A program made the translations under genes and the position numbers. The notes beneath the pieces were generated by a model. The model had not been told where the DNA came from. It saw nothing but the letters and a program-made list of their open reading frames with translations, and did not search any database. Below, piece by piece: positions 21,421 to 32,028 of a stretch of DNA of 64,000 nucleotides; positions within the stretch are counted from its first letter, which is position 1, and every line of letters starts with the position of its first letter. This DNA comes from Oikopleura dioica (Eukaryota; Chordata; Appendicularia; Copelata; Oikopleuridae), in assembly GCA_907165135.1 (NCBI GenBank), contig OU015568.1, positions 3,046,501 through 3,110,500 on the forward strand, read 5' to 3'.

Positions 21421-23278
21421 CTAGAAAAACCCGTTCATGAAGCCTTGGTAATCTCCGTATAAATCACTGGTGCAATTGTAGGTGCCTTGAGATGGGAAGG
21501 GCATTTTACTGATCCACAAGTCAATTCCATGCACCGGCTTTCCCCAGTTATAGTCCGTGTCGAATTCTTGTTCGCCGAATAAACGACCCTTTGCTCCTTT
21601 CTTGCCTCCTTTTGACCCGATTTGATCTTCGGGGCAACCCTTAAAACTGAAGTCAAAGAGAAGAATACTTATTATCTCGGACGTCGGTATTGTTGATCGT
21701 GGCAATATGAAAGAAACCCATCACCGTATCACTCGAGCTTGAGTCACTTTGAGCTCTGAAAGCAGTTGTCGCTCCGACTTGATAAAACTGCTCGTAATTC
21801 AAGATTCCAGTGAACAAGCTAGACTGATCCATTCCAAATCCAAGTCCATTAAAAGCCAGCCCATCGCATTCTTTGAATTCTCCTCCAAAAATCTCCTCGA
21901 AGTTCTTGCCAGGAAAGAATGTCACATTCTGAGGAAATATTCTAGCGCGCTCGTTGTTGATTGCATCTCGCTCATCATCATTTCTTGCCGTGTCTGGAGA
22001 AGTTGTATTCGTAAATGGATTTTCTTCCTGATACCACGTGATGAAATGTCCGTGCTTTTTCTCAACACATTCGTAGCTTCTTTGATTGCAGGAAAGATCG
22101 AATCCGGGAGTCCACTGCATTTTGAAATACAGTCCTCCTTGATTTTCCAGATATCGAAAAGGCTTCATATTGAGCCAGGAAGTGGCATTATTTCGATTTC
22201 CCGACGGTCCTTTGAAGATAAAACAGTCATCAGAGTCTACACTTTCACACCGTTCATTGTTTCTCAGTGCAATTATGTCTTCAATGCGGAAGAAGTCGCA
22301 GTCAGGATCGCTCGGGTTGCATTCCTCGCTGAAAACTTGATGATAGACGTGAAAGACGCTGTTCCGAGGAAGAGTTTGGCAAATGAAGAATTTCTCGTCG
22401 ACATCGCATCTGGTGTCGCCAAGCTTGAGATCCTTGTTTAGATAGACACAGTCGTCGTCGTTGGGGTCGAGGGAGTTGGGATCGTCATCTGCCCACATTC
22501 CCTGCTCATCGATGTCATCCCAACTAAACAGGAAAGTTTGTCATTTCGCGAAGAAAAAGGGATGCTTACTCAAAATTGTTTCCTTTCGAGCCATCGTTAA
22601 GAAAATTATCAGCCGGGTAGGGGTCGTCTTCTTCCTCATCATCCGCTTGTCGTCTCCTCCTTAATTTCATTTTTCTTTAAAGTTTTTAAAAATCAAGGAA
22701 CCGGAAGTCATGGGTTTTGTTCGTTCCGTCGTTGACATTCCATCGATCTATTCGATAATTTCCCTCGGAGTCCTTTTTTATATCATTGTAATACACCCAA
22801 AATTCTGAATAAGCCGATACTGGCTCCATGCCTTCGGGTCTGAGGGTCCCTTCTGGCCAAGCAGATGCGTTGAATCCGTTGATATCTCGTTGGCGATTGC
22901 GAAAAGTATCGAGAAAATGAAGGTAGTTTTCATCATAAATTCGAGCTCAAAAGGTCTTCATAAAATTTTCCGATAAGATAATTTTCTGTCTAATCAAGAC
23001 CTTCCTAAATGGGATTTGTGCAGATGACAATGTTTTTGCGCATCTTTCCAATGCTTGTACTCTTCAAAAAATCTCACGCAAGTGTGATGCTTAGCTTCAC
23101 AAGTCCAAGTCGAATTGACTTTTTCATGATCTGGCAGAACAAAAAGCTCCTCCTCAGTTTCGTTTGCATCATTGGCGCTCTTGAGATTGATAACAGGAGC
23201 TTCTATTTCATGCACAAGCTCTTCAACTTTTTTTAGTTCCTCTTCGAGCTCCTCTAAAAAAGCGAGGCGGTCATTCAT
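21421..23278 (-). CDS. C-type-lectin-like protein with long acidic insert and unknown C-terminal domain
   Basis: From Met 23278 comes a Glu-rich coiled-coil-like start, then a C-type lectin-like half (TWTCEAKHHTCVRFFEEYKH, WKDAQKHCHLHKSHLG). The next exons read YLHFLDTFRNRQ and FWVYYNDIKKDSEGNYR. An Asp/Glu-rich insert follows, then the lectin C-terminal signature DDDCVYLNKDL...CDVDEKFFICQ. After it come about 250 residues with Cys pairs and N-glycosylation sites (RNNATSW, TNTTSPDT, INNTDV). The last exon ends MNGFF at 21421. No signal peptide is visible at this Met, so an upstream exon may exist. An intron of only 22 nt near 21,660 is needed to keep phase. Lectin-like fold likely; ligand unknown. 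Confidence 0.6.
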
Positions 23279-23631
23279 TTTTGAAAGAAAAGGATATGGA
23301 AAATGAGGAAGTATTAAAATATGACTTCCGGTGTCATTTTTTTACTTTTCAGTATAACAACGTAACAGAAGAATATCTCCAGTGTGAAATTTTGATAAGC
23401 AAAAATAAACTTCATGGCTTTGACTGTTTACTTCTTACGTATTGATGGCCTTATTTAATAAATCTCAGGAGGAGGCTGCAATGCATACAAAACTGCAACA
23501 CCTCAAATATCCATCCAAGATTTGAGACTGGTAACGCCCCTCTGGCCAGTGCAGGGCCGATTTCAGAGAAGAAAGGCTTTTCATCGATGGGTGACAGTGG
23601 GGTTTTCACCTCAAATAATCAGATTCCTCGG

Positions 23632-24216
23632 GATGACGAAGCCTTTCAAACGTAAAGGAAAAAAATACTCGATGAAAAAAAATTTTAGTGCCCAAACGGA
23701 AATCGACTACGACAGCAATAATCTACGGCAAACGAATGCTACCGATTTTTACCCAAGAAATCTTCCTGTCACTCAAGCGCCAAGGCCAAGAATGCAGACG
23801 GTGCAAAATCTTACGCAACAAACGGTAAATTTATTTAAAAAATCTCCTCTCAGATAAATTTTTAGAATAAGATGTCCCTGAAAAATAACTGCCAAGGGTG
23901 TTCTGAAAAAGATATGACAATTTCAAAGCTTCAAAATCACATTCAACAGCTGGAGGCGACTTTGAAAATGACTCAAATGAGCTTGGAGGTACGAAAAAAA
24001 TATTGCTGAAAATTTTCATTCTTGCAGAGTCGAAACTCAATGATGGAAGAATCAAGAACACCTGGATTTGTAGCTCAATCTGGTTCAACTATCAGTATCA
24101 ATAATTTCTTCTCGGGCAGTGCACCTTCTCCAGAAAGACGGTCTAGGCGGAAGAGCTCTCTTTCTTCGAACAATGACTTTCAAAGACAGTGGTCGTCTCC
24201 TTCAAGTCAACCATGA
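23632..24216 (+). CDS. Coiled-coil protein, member 1 of a tandem pair
   Basis: Starts at ATG 23632, after a possible trans-splice acceptor (AATCAG). The three exons are a basic N-terminus (MTKPFKRKGKKYSMKKNF), a short coiled coil headed by CQGCSEKDMTISKLQNHIQQ, and a Ser/Arg-rich tail (SPERRSRRKSSLSS) with stop near 24216. The introns are short GT-AG in phase 0. The C-x2-C-x-EKD head of the coiled coil is shared with the next gene, pointing to tandem duplication. Function not known. Confidence 0.55.
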
Positions 24217-24371
24217 TAATAGATGAAATAAATTTTGTTCGTAAATCAAAGTTTCCCTTCTCGGCTGAGTGTATTTGCAGACAGATTTTTATTTAAATAG
24301 AGAAAAGGAAAATCGTCAAGTCGAATGCAAGCATTCGCATATTTCAGAAAAGCAAGCAAGTAGATTTTTCT

Positions 24372-25269
24372 ATGGCAAAACGCATGGAGACAGAAGCAGG
24401 TTTAGAGAAAGAAGAAAACGTTAAAGACTCAAAAATCAAAAGTCATCCTCCTGAAAAGATGAAAAGAAATGTCGAAATCGAAAAGTTCATGCCAGTTGAG
24501 ACCGTAGATAATTGTATAAAGGAAACTCAGATTGGTCTTGATGCTGTTTCAATAAGCAAGTAAGAAATTGTCTTTTGTTATTGAGTAGAAAAAACTCATT
24601 TATTATTTTGTAGGAAAGAAACCGAAGAAATCCCTACTGAAACTGCCCGAAATACTTGGAACACGTCTTTTATGAATCGTAGAAACAGGTTGATTCCCAA
24701 GATGAACAATTATTCAAATTTTTTTTAGAACAATACATGGTTTACTGAAGCCTTCTGATTTTGAAACGAAGCCCTTGCCAGCAAAAGACAGCACTACAAA
24801 TGTCCACAGGAATATCGCAAATATTACTCCGATAAAAACGAGACCGGTAAAGAACCAATTATGAGTTTGTCATTGTGATTGTAGCAGCCCGAAGAGCTTT
24901 CATGTCGACAATGTCAAGAGAAAGATCTTGTTATCGACCACTTGAAGAGAGAGAATGAAGCAAAAGACCACAAAATAGCAGCATTGACATCGGAAACTGC
25001 TCGACTTACTCGAATGAGTCAATATCAGGTAAACTATACTACTACGCGCAAAACATTCAACATGAGCTTCAGTCTCAACGCCAAGAATCGAATCCAGCAT
25101 CTCGAATTCTCATATTCAAAATATCCATACAGGATCTCCACCAAAACAAGAACCTTCCCAATTTCCACCATTTTCTTATCAGTTTGGTCGAGGTCTAAGT
25201 CCAGCGAACTCAGTCAGAACAAGTGCAACATTTGAGCATAGATTCACATCACCTGACGAAATTAACTAA
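24372..25269 (+). CDS. Coiled-coil protein, member 2 of a tandem pair
   Basis: Starts at ATG 24372 with a Lys/Glu-rich N-terminus (MAKRMETEAGLEKEENVKD). Exons near 24615-24688, 24729-24846 and 24887-25029 follow, the last with CRQCQEKDLVIDHLKRENE and a coiled coil. The C-terminal exon probably ends in the Pro/Ser-rich SPPKQEPSQFPPFSYQFGRG with stop at 25269, but the junction at 25,029-25,075 does not keep phase with the obvious sites. The C-x2-C-x-EKD motif aligns with the neighbour at 23632. Function not known. Confidence 0.5.
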
Positions 25270-25339
25270 ACGTTTGGGCCCCGGAAATAATAATTTATTG
25301 TAAATACTAATCGTCAACTGTATCTGTCTTCCTCAAAAA

Positions 25340-27800
25340 TAAATAACTTCCTTTCTTCCGAAACTCAAAAAGTTACACGTTACGAAGACCACCAATCCGA
25401 TGTCGCCAGATGTAGCTACTCATCCGTCGACTCTATTTTTTCACAAAACGGGCCTCGTGCCGTCTGATGAAATTTTCAAGGCCAAGCCCCTGGATTGCGG
25501 TCGTTCCCTGGATTCCGGAAGAGGCTGTTAAAATAGTATCTTTGCGCAAAAGAAAAAACAGGGATTTTCAGGCCAAATGCGTTTTCGGCTGTTTGAGTTA
25601 TTGTTTTGGATGAAACAAGAAGAATATAACGTCAATCTTGGCCACTTGAAATCGTGTGAAAAGGGCTCAAAATCAAAGCGGTCTTACTTATCTTACGTGA
25701 TTACCAAAACCCTTTTTTATTTACTCTATTTAGCAAATTAATTCGAAAACACGTTTCGCCCCTCTCAGCGGTCCTATCACGTGGTTTTTAAAAGAACAAC
25801 TCTGAACAATAAATTTTCATCTGGCATTTTCGCAACTGTTCAAATTTTATGACAAAACGTGAAAACGAAATCAAAACCGTGTTGAGACGGTTAATTTTGC
25901 GTTTTTAGTCTACCAGGCTGATAAGAACCGCCACTTGATATAATTTTCATGATTCACAATTTGAGTTCAAATCCAATTTTTCAAGTCAAACAAGAATTCT
26001 CGTTTTCGTAACCGTCACTTTTGCAATTTCAAAGTCAATTTTCTTTAAAAAAGAAAAATCTTTTTCGGAAACCTGTGTGAAATCCTGAGTCAGGGTCATA
26101 AAAATTAAAGTTCAAAATCTCTTCGATCAATTTTCAAGAGCCTATAGTTGAAATTGTACCGCCCTTTCACCCCCTCTTTTTGATAAGATAGACGTAATCA
26201 AGCCCATTTTTCATACCAATTTACTAAACCACATGTTTATCGCCGTTTTTGTGAACGTATTGAGTTCCTCTTTTTTAGAACGACGCTAGCAAAAAGTGAT
26301 AGCTTACGTAACACGCAATAGATCTTCCTAAAGAATATGTCTGTTTTCTTGTCACGTGTTGACCAGCGTTTTTTTTTGGCAGAAAGAACATTCCGACAAT
26401 GCTTCCGACGGAAGCATTATCGGGATTACGACCAGAGTCGGATTTGTCACATTCAAAATGTTGGATTTTGGAAGGATCAACTTCCTGTGAAAAAAGGTCC
26501 TCTCCTTCGCGCCTGGAATGCGTCTTATTACCCAGTTCACTCAAACTCCTCGCCCTCGACTGTTACGTTGCCGATTTCCAACGATCTTTTAGTGGGCCAT
26601 TCATTTTTCCGGAATTGTCGCTTCGAGGGCCCGTAGAAGTAGAACCCGCATAGCATCACCTTCTACCTGTCTCAGGACACTTGTCGTTTTTGTCTTCGCG
26701 TCTTATTATATAAAATATTATAAAATTGTCAAGACGGAAATTCACAGCACTTGAGGGATTACTAATCCCGGATCACGTTTTTTGGGCATACCGGAAAAGT
26801 TCAGACATGAGCACTATTGATGAATAGAAGGTCTCTTTTTTAGATTCATTTCGACAAAAAAGGGGTTTTTTTTTAATTTATTTTATTTCAAAGATTGTCG
26901 ACTATATTGATTGCAGGGAAAACGTACTAGTAGTAGGTCATTTTATTCATAATAGTAAACAGTAAAATAATTTTTACGAAAATAATCAAAAGTTATTCAA
27001 TATTTTCACGCTATCAACATTCATCTCGAGTATTTTCGCTTCATTTTGTCCAATTCGTGGTCAAGATTCTCAATGATTTCATATTTTTCGTTTTTATTTT
27101 TGAATTTTTTTCCTCATTTTTGTCAAAAAATTATCTCAACTTCATTTCGGAATTAACAGAATCCGAATGAGCAGCAGAAACTGACCCAGAAATTCAAAAC
27201 GCCGGGCAAGAACAAACTGAGAAGTTGAGCAAATACAGTCTCTTAGACTCGCCATTGTGCGAGAATTTCCAAAATGTCTAGTTTCGATTGCATAATCGAC
27301 CAAATTGTGCCTCCCAAAAACCGCGAATTGCCATGTGAACAGCAGTCAAGGTGAAAGTTTTCTTATCCCCTTCTTACTGACCAAAAATCACTGTAGCCAC
27401 GAAAGTTTCGTTAGAAAAATTTCTAAAAGTCGCCTTAAATTTGCCCAAAAATGGTGAGATAATATTTGATGCTTTTGGCAGCCGCGAAATAAGCCGTATT
27501 CTGGCCGCATTCAGCGATTGAAAAGATAACACAATTAAAAAAAGAGTCAAGCTTAGATTATGTGTTTGCTGGAGAAATATTTTCGCGTCATCCTCTCAAC
27601 GTGCACCTGGGCGCGATATCATCCCACTTATAAAGACAATTCAAATAAGGGCACGCCCGGTTCCACTCATTTCGTCCGAGAATAGCCAAGCTGTGTAAAC
27701 TATTGAATTAGAATACTTTTTAGCGTCACAAGTTTTGAATCATAAGCATTTTTTGTTCAAGTTTACAGTAGCTCAGATCATTAAACGAGACACTTGTCAG
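25340..27800. other. Gene-poor interval
   Basis: About 2.4 kb with no supported gene. It holds CACGTG palindromes (near 25,777 and 26,352), a 17-base match (CGTAATCAAGCCCATTT, near 26,212) to the left edge of the first minisatellite, and a strong palindrome at 26,398-26,418. It may be a decayed relative of the minisatellite elements. Confidence 0.4.
26398..26418. repeat. Perfect 21-base palindrome
   Basis: AATGCTTCCG-A-CGGAAGCATT has ten-base arms with a one-base centre. Pairing resumes outside with CCGA/TCGG after one mismatch. It lies in a gene-free stretch. Confidence 0.8.
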
Positions 27801-27821
27801 TTGAAAATTTAGTGTTCAATA

Positions 27822-28839
27822 ATGGTCGTAAAATCTCTTTTATTTATATGTTTTCGAACACGAGCGTATAATTTTACGTTCAAATTTGACAATTGTCAGA
27901 GGATGTCTGATCGAAAGAGAGGCGTTTTAAGTCTTGAAAAACGAGAAATTCCATCGAGCTTTTTGGTTGGTTGCTTTCGAGCTTCTAGTTTTGCTTGCGC
28001 TGATTGCTGGTTTATTCCATTATTTGTTTCTCTCATTATCAAAAGATATTTTAGCGTAATCACGAATGAACTTTATGTCAATTCTTGGCCCTGTACGTTT
28101 AGAGAAAGGATTTATTGCAAAGATTGTGCAAATTCACTATCGTTAACGCACAAAAGAAATTGTGAATGTAAATACGTGACAAACGATGTATCAACTCTTC
28201 GGTTCCGATGCTTTTCTGTCATTTGTAGAGAGACCCATACATTCGATGGGTTTTTCGAGCATTTTGCTCAACACAAGCAAAGATCACAAGAATTGATAAA
28301 AGTTCAAGAAAATATCAGGAGTTCTCAAATTGGAACACTTCCTGATGACATTGAAAAAGACCTCAACCTTCGGGAGAACGAACTTAAGTCAGTAAGAGTT
28401 GAATGGGAAAAACTAGTTTCTGATGAAAAGGCAAAAACAGCTCGACTTGAATCGATAGAAAAAGCGATTGACAGTAATTGCGCATCAATAGAGAATCTTT
28501 TGCAAACTAACGAAAAACTGACAGAAGAAAAGAAGAAAATCGAAAAAGAGCTAGAAGCTTTTTCCGAGAGAAAACAAATGATTCGGGAAATAACATCAAG
28601 ATCGTCAAATCAAGGTTAACTTCAAACTTGTTTTCGAAATAAATTTATTTAAAGAAGAAGCTGATGAAAACTCCTGCAAAGTCTGCTTTTCGTCTTTCGA
28701 TAAAAACCTCCACCACCAGTCTTGCATCACGAAATGCTTTCATACCTTCTGCTACTCATGCCTCAATTCTGTCAATCCGAAGAACTGTCCAAGTTGCAGA
28801 AAGCCGTTCCAAATGAGCGATGTTCGAAAACTCTTCTGA
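27822..28839 (+). CDS. RING-finger protein, likely E3 ubiquitin ligase
   Basis: Exon 1 (27822-28614) and exon 2 (28655-28839) join in phase through a 40-nt GT-AG intron to give about 325 residues. The N-terminal half is Cys-rich (CADC, YCKDCA, CEC, HFAQH), as in a degenerate zinc-binding module. Residues about 165-260 form a long coiled coil (ENELKSVRVEWEKLVSDEK). The C-terminus is a RING: CKVC, then ITKCFHTFCYSCL and CPSCRKPF. N-terminal zinc, coiled coil, C-terminal RING is a common E3 layout. The start could instead be Met 27903. Substrate unknown. Confidence 0.65.
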
Positions 28840-29989
28840 TAACCACGCTTTATCCTAATTTCCTGACTTTCGAATCGACTTATCCATTGTTTCCCTAATA
28901 AAAAAAGATTCTGAGAGAAATGACGGACCTTATGAAAAAGTGTTGAAATCTTGTGGGAGCTCGGGAATTTCGTGCTTTTCTTTGGGTGGGTTGAGAAGAA
29001 CGCGAATTGCTGCAACGTTGGAGCGGAAACTCGCCGCATTATTCATCGTGTGGTTATTCGCTGGGCTCTTCAATCGCCAAAACAGCGTTCTTTGTGTGCG
29101 AGATTCGCTTTTTTTCCGCATAAAATTAATAATTGCTCGAGTACTTTTTCACTGAATATTTCGCCCTTGTTTATCCCGCTCTAGAATTCCTGAATTGATC
29201 GTTTTTCTCAAAAATGCGCGGAGGAAAATAAAAACGTTCTTCGAAAAAGCAAAAAAAAAAATTGAAACAACACGATCGTGGACTCGAAATCGAGTGCTTC
29301 AAACACGTAAAATTACGGGAAAGAGGTGATTGTTATGCACGGTACTTATTGACTTCGTTCAATTGTGTGACTTGAGAGTGAGGCTTGATTGTTCAAATTC
29401 GTCACTGCTTTGGACGAGCTGGAAGTGCTGGACTTGACGAAAATATTGAATATTTACGGCTGCCTCTTGAAATCCTTTCTGGGGCGGAGGGAGGTCCTTA
29501 ATTTTGCGATGCATAAATGTTTAGCGATTTCGACCCTACTAGACAGGAAGAAGGGGGTTCTCTAAGAAAGAGATGACTATAAGTGATTTTTGCCGTAATA
29601 ATATACGAGCTCATTTTTATAATTTTGCAAAAATTGAAAAAAAAATTGGAAATTTGTCCCAGAATAACCCCTTGAAATATTATTTGTAGCGTTCTAAATT
29701 TATTTAGAAACAGCAAATCAAGTCCCGGGTGTTGAGAAACGCGTAAAATAGCCCCATCTGGGCGCTTTTGTATATTCAACGTTGAAATTTCATATTCATC
29801 GCGATGATGTGGTTAGCCAGTTCTGCTTCCGCCCGTGAGACGATATCGCCAGCCACTTAGAAGCACAGCTGGCCTAGAATCACGACAAGTCAGTGGAGCG
29901 TTTTCACTTTCAATCGGCAAGTCTAGACTATCTTTTGAAAACATAATTGCAATTCCAGTCAAAAAAATGTTCATCAAAATTTTGAGAAC

Positions 29990-30084
29990 CGAGAAGCCGC
30001 TTGCAGCTTCGAGTAAAAATGAATTAAGCCGCGCTTTGCGCGGCTATTTGTTCCTTATTACTCGAAGCCGCAAGCGGCTTCTCG
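29990..30084. repeat. Nested inverted repeat (cruciform-like)
   Basis: A 27-base arm (29990-30016) recurs as its reverse complement at 30058-30084 with one mismatch. Each arm contains an AAGCCGC/GCGGCTT hairpin, and between them sits another (AAGCCGCGCTTTGCGCGGCT, 30026-30045). Related hairpins occur near 16.2, 16.3, 18.8, 31.6 and 59.3 kb. Confidence 0.8.
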
Positions 30085-31571
30085 ATTATTAAAAATGAAA
30101 AAATGATTGAGCAGATGCTAAAAATAAGCATTTGTCGACTCAAGAATTCGAAAAGAAAAACGTAAGTAGTAACAAGTGTGAAAAATTGGATCGACGACCG
30201 GATAAGAAAATGTTAGTTTTAGTGATAAGTTGCGCTGCTACCAATTGAAGGTATTACGTGGGGGTTCTTTTTTGACCGACTTTAGCAACTTTCAATATTG
30301 AAAATTTTAGAACTTGAATGTTTTTCTGCAAGTTTTGCGTCACAGACAGAGAGCGATTATAAACTTTAGATTTTCCGCTTTATAAATCGTACTAAGCATC
30401 GCAAAGCAATTAACAGATAAGAGCGGATCAAAATGACGAAGTGCGTCTAAGAGAAAATGTTCAACAAGGATATGCGTTCTGACTGTTATTAAGCTTTTTA
30501 CAGTCAGAAAGATTTAATTATTTGAAGCTAAAAAGCTCTGACTTTATAATTGAGAAGGAAAATAACAGCTCATAATAGAATTCTAGAGCGAAAACGAAGC
30601 TGAGAAATTCGTCGGATCCCAGCATATGATTATCGCGGGAGAAAAATCGAGCAGGAATTGCATTTTGGTGGAACTCTAATGCAACTTGCTCGAGCCTAAC
30701 GAGCTTCTGAGCGTGGGTCCATTTAAACTGCTCACTAAGCATAATTACTCTGTTTGTTTCTCCTGTTCGACAGGCAAGAGGACAGTTTATTTCACAATTG
30801 TTTATAATTACTCACAAAGAAACGGCTGCAGTAACTAGCGAGACAGACAAAATTGAAAATTTCCCGTTTCATCATTTTTTTGGAGAGTTCGTTTCTTCGT
30901 TAGAAGCACTTCCGAGTCGGAACGAACCTGTTCCAAAAGAAAATGATCGAACTGAAAATGAAAAATTCCAAGCTGAAGGCTCCACTTATCGTTCATCAAA
31001 AAATTTTCTCGCAGAGGAGGAGTTTTTGATAGAACTCAACCTTATGCAAGACTGCAAAAAAGGGGCCCGAACCCTAACCCTAACCTATCAAAACTCAAGA
31101 AGCCTGACTCAACAACTGGTATTTCAAGAAAAAAAATGCAAAACTATTCATTTTTCTATCCGTTTATGGTCAATTTTTCCCACCCGAAGAGCCAGTCCAA
31201 AAGCTATCTGATGACCCGTAAATTTCTTCGGTGTTTTTTGGAACGCGCGATAGAAATCTACCTCGCGATCCGTTCTTATCCGCGTGAACCTTGGCGCATT
31301 GATTAATAAATTAGCCGCGCCCGCAAAGAAGGGCTTTCAAAGGAAAATGTTAAATATTTTTCAAGAAAACAACACGTTGGCAAACCAAAAAATTTTGAGA
31401 AAAATAATCTTTCGGGTTCAATATCAAAGCCATTTTTCAAAATAGCCGGATCTCTTGGTGGAAAACCTGTGTAGAAACCTGAGTCAGGGTTCTAAAAGAG
31501 CTCTTATCAATAAATTCGTAGCAGCTTGTCTAAGAAAGTACCTTTTTTAACTAGATTTTCTTAATTCTTGG

Positions 31572-31591
31572 GAAGCCGCTGCGCGGCTTCT
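31572..31591. repeat. GCCGC hairpin
   Basis: GAAGCCGCTGCGCGGCTTC forms a self-complementary stem of about eight pairs, one of the dispersed AAGCCGC/GCGGCTT hairpins. Confidence 0.6.
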
Positions 31592-32028
31592 TTATAAAAA
31601 AAAACCACAATAAGAATCCTTTATAAATAAATCCTTTCAAAAATGTAAAATCAATCCTTTTTCAAATTGTATGAGTCAGCCGATTTCGTAAGATACCTAT
31701 CTCACCCCTTCTTCTCCGCGCTGGAAAATCATGAGTACTCCGATTGTGCGCGGCGCGCGCTGTAGCGCCATCGCGCAAATTTTCCGCGACCAACGGCGCT
31801 ATGTGTTTTCATGGGGAAACTATATAAGCTTTTCTTGTGATAAGGCAAAATAGACCTTCTCGATCTTTTTCGTATTTCAGCGCTGATTCTTGAGTCAAAA
31901 TCGTCAAAAGCAAATTTTATTTTTTGAAAAAAGAGAAATATTCACAGCTTCCATCAAATTTGGGATCTTCATCACTGTAAGCCAAATCGTGTTAAAAAAA
32001 GAAGAGAAAAAAATTTTCAGGAAATAAA

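Larger units (their letters stand above)
28850..32020. other. Gene-poor interval with hairpins
   Basis: About 3.1 kb without a gene I can support. The longest ORF (30798-31211, 137 codons) has no splice context or recognisable content. It contains a cruciform-like repeat at 29,990-30,084, a GCCGC hairpin at 31,572 and a short telomere-like CCCTAA run near 31,070. Confidence 0.4.

Noticed and set aside
26275-26544. 90-codon minus-strand ORF
   Set aside because: It overlaps a palindrome, shows no splice partners and encodes no recognisable motif.
31066-31084. Interstitial telomere repeat (CCCTAA) and similar TTAGGG-like runs near 60,460
   Set aside because: Only about two units each; too short to mean more than chance.
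30798-31211. 137-codon plus-strand ORF
   Set aside because: No splice context, no recognisable content, and a telomere-like CCCTAA run inside it. Probably chance.
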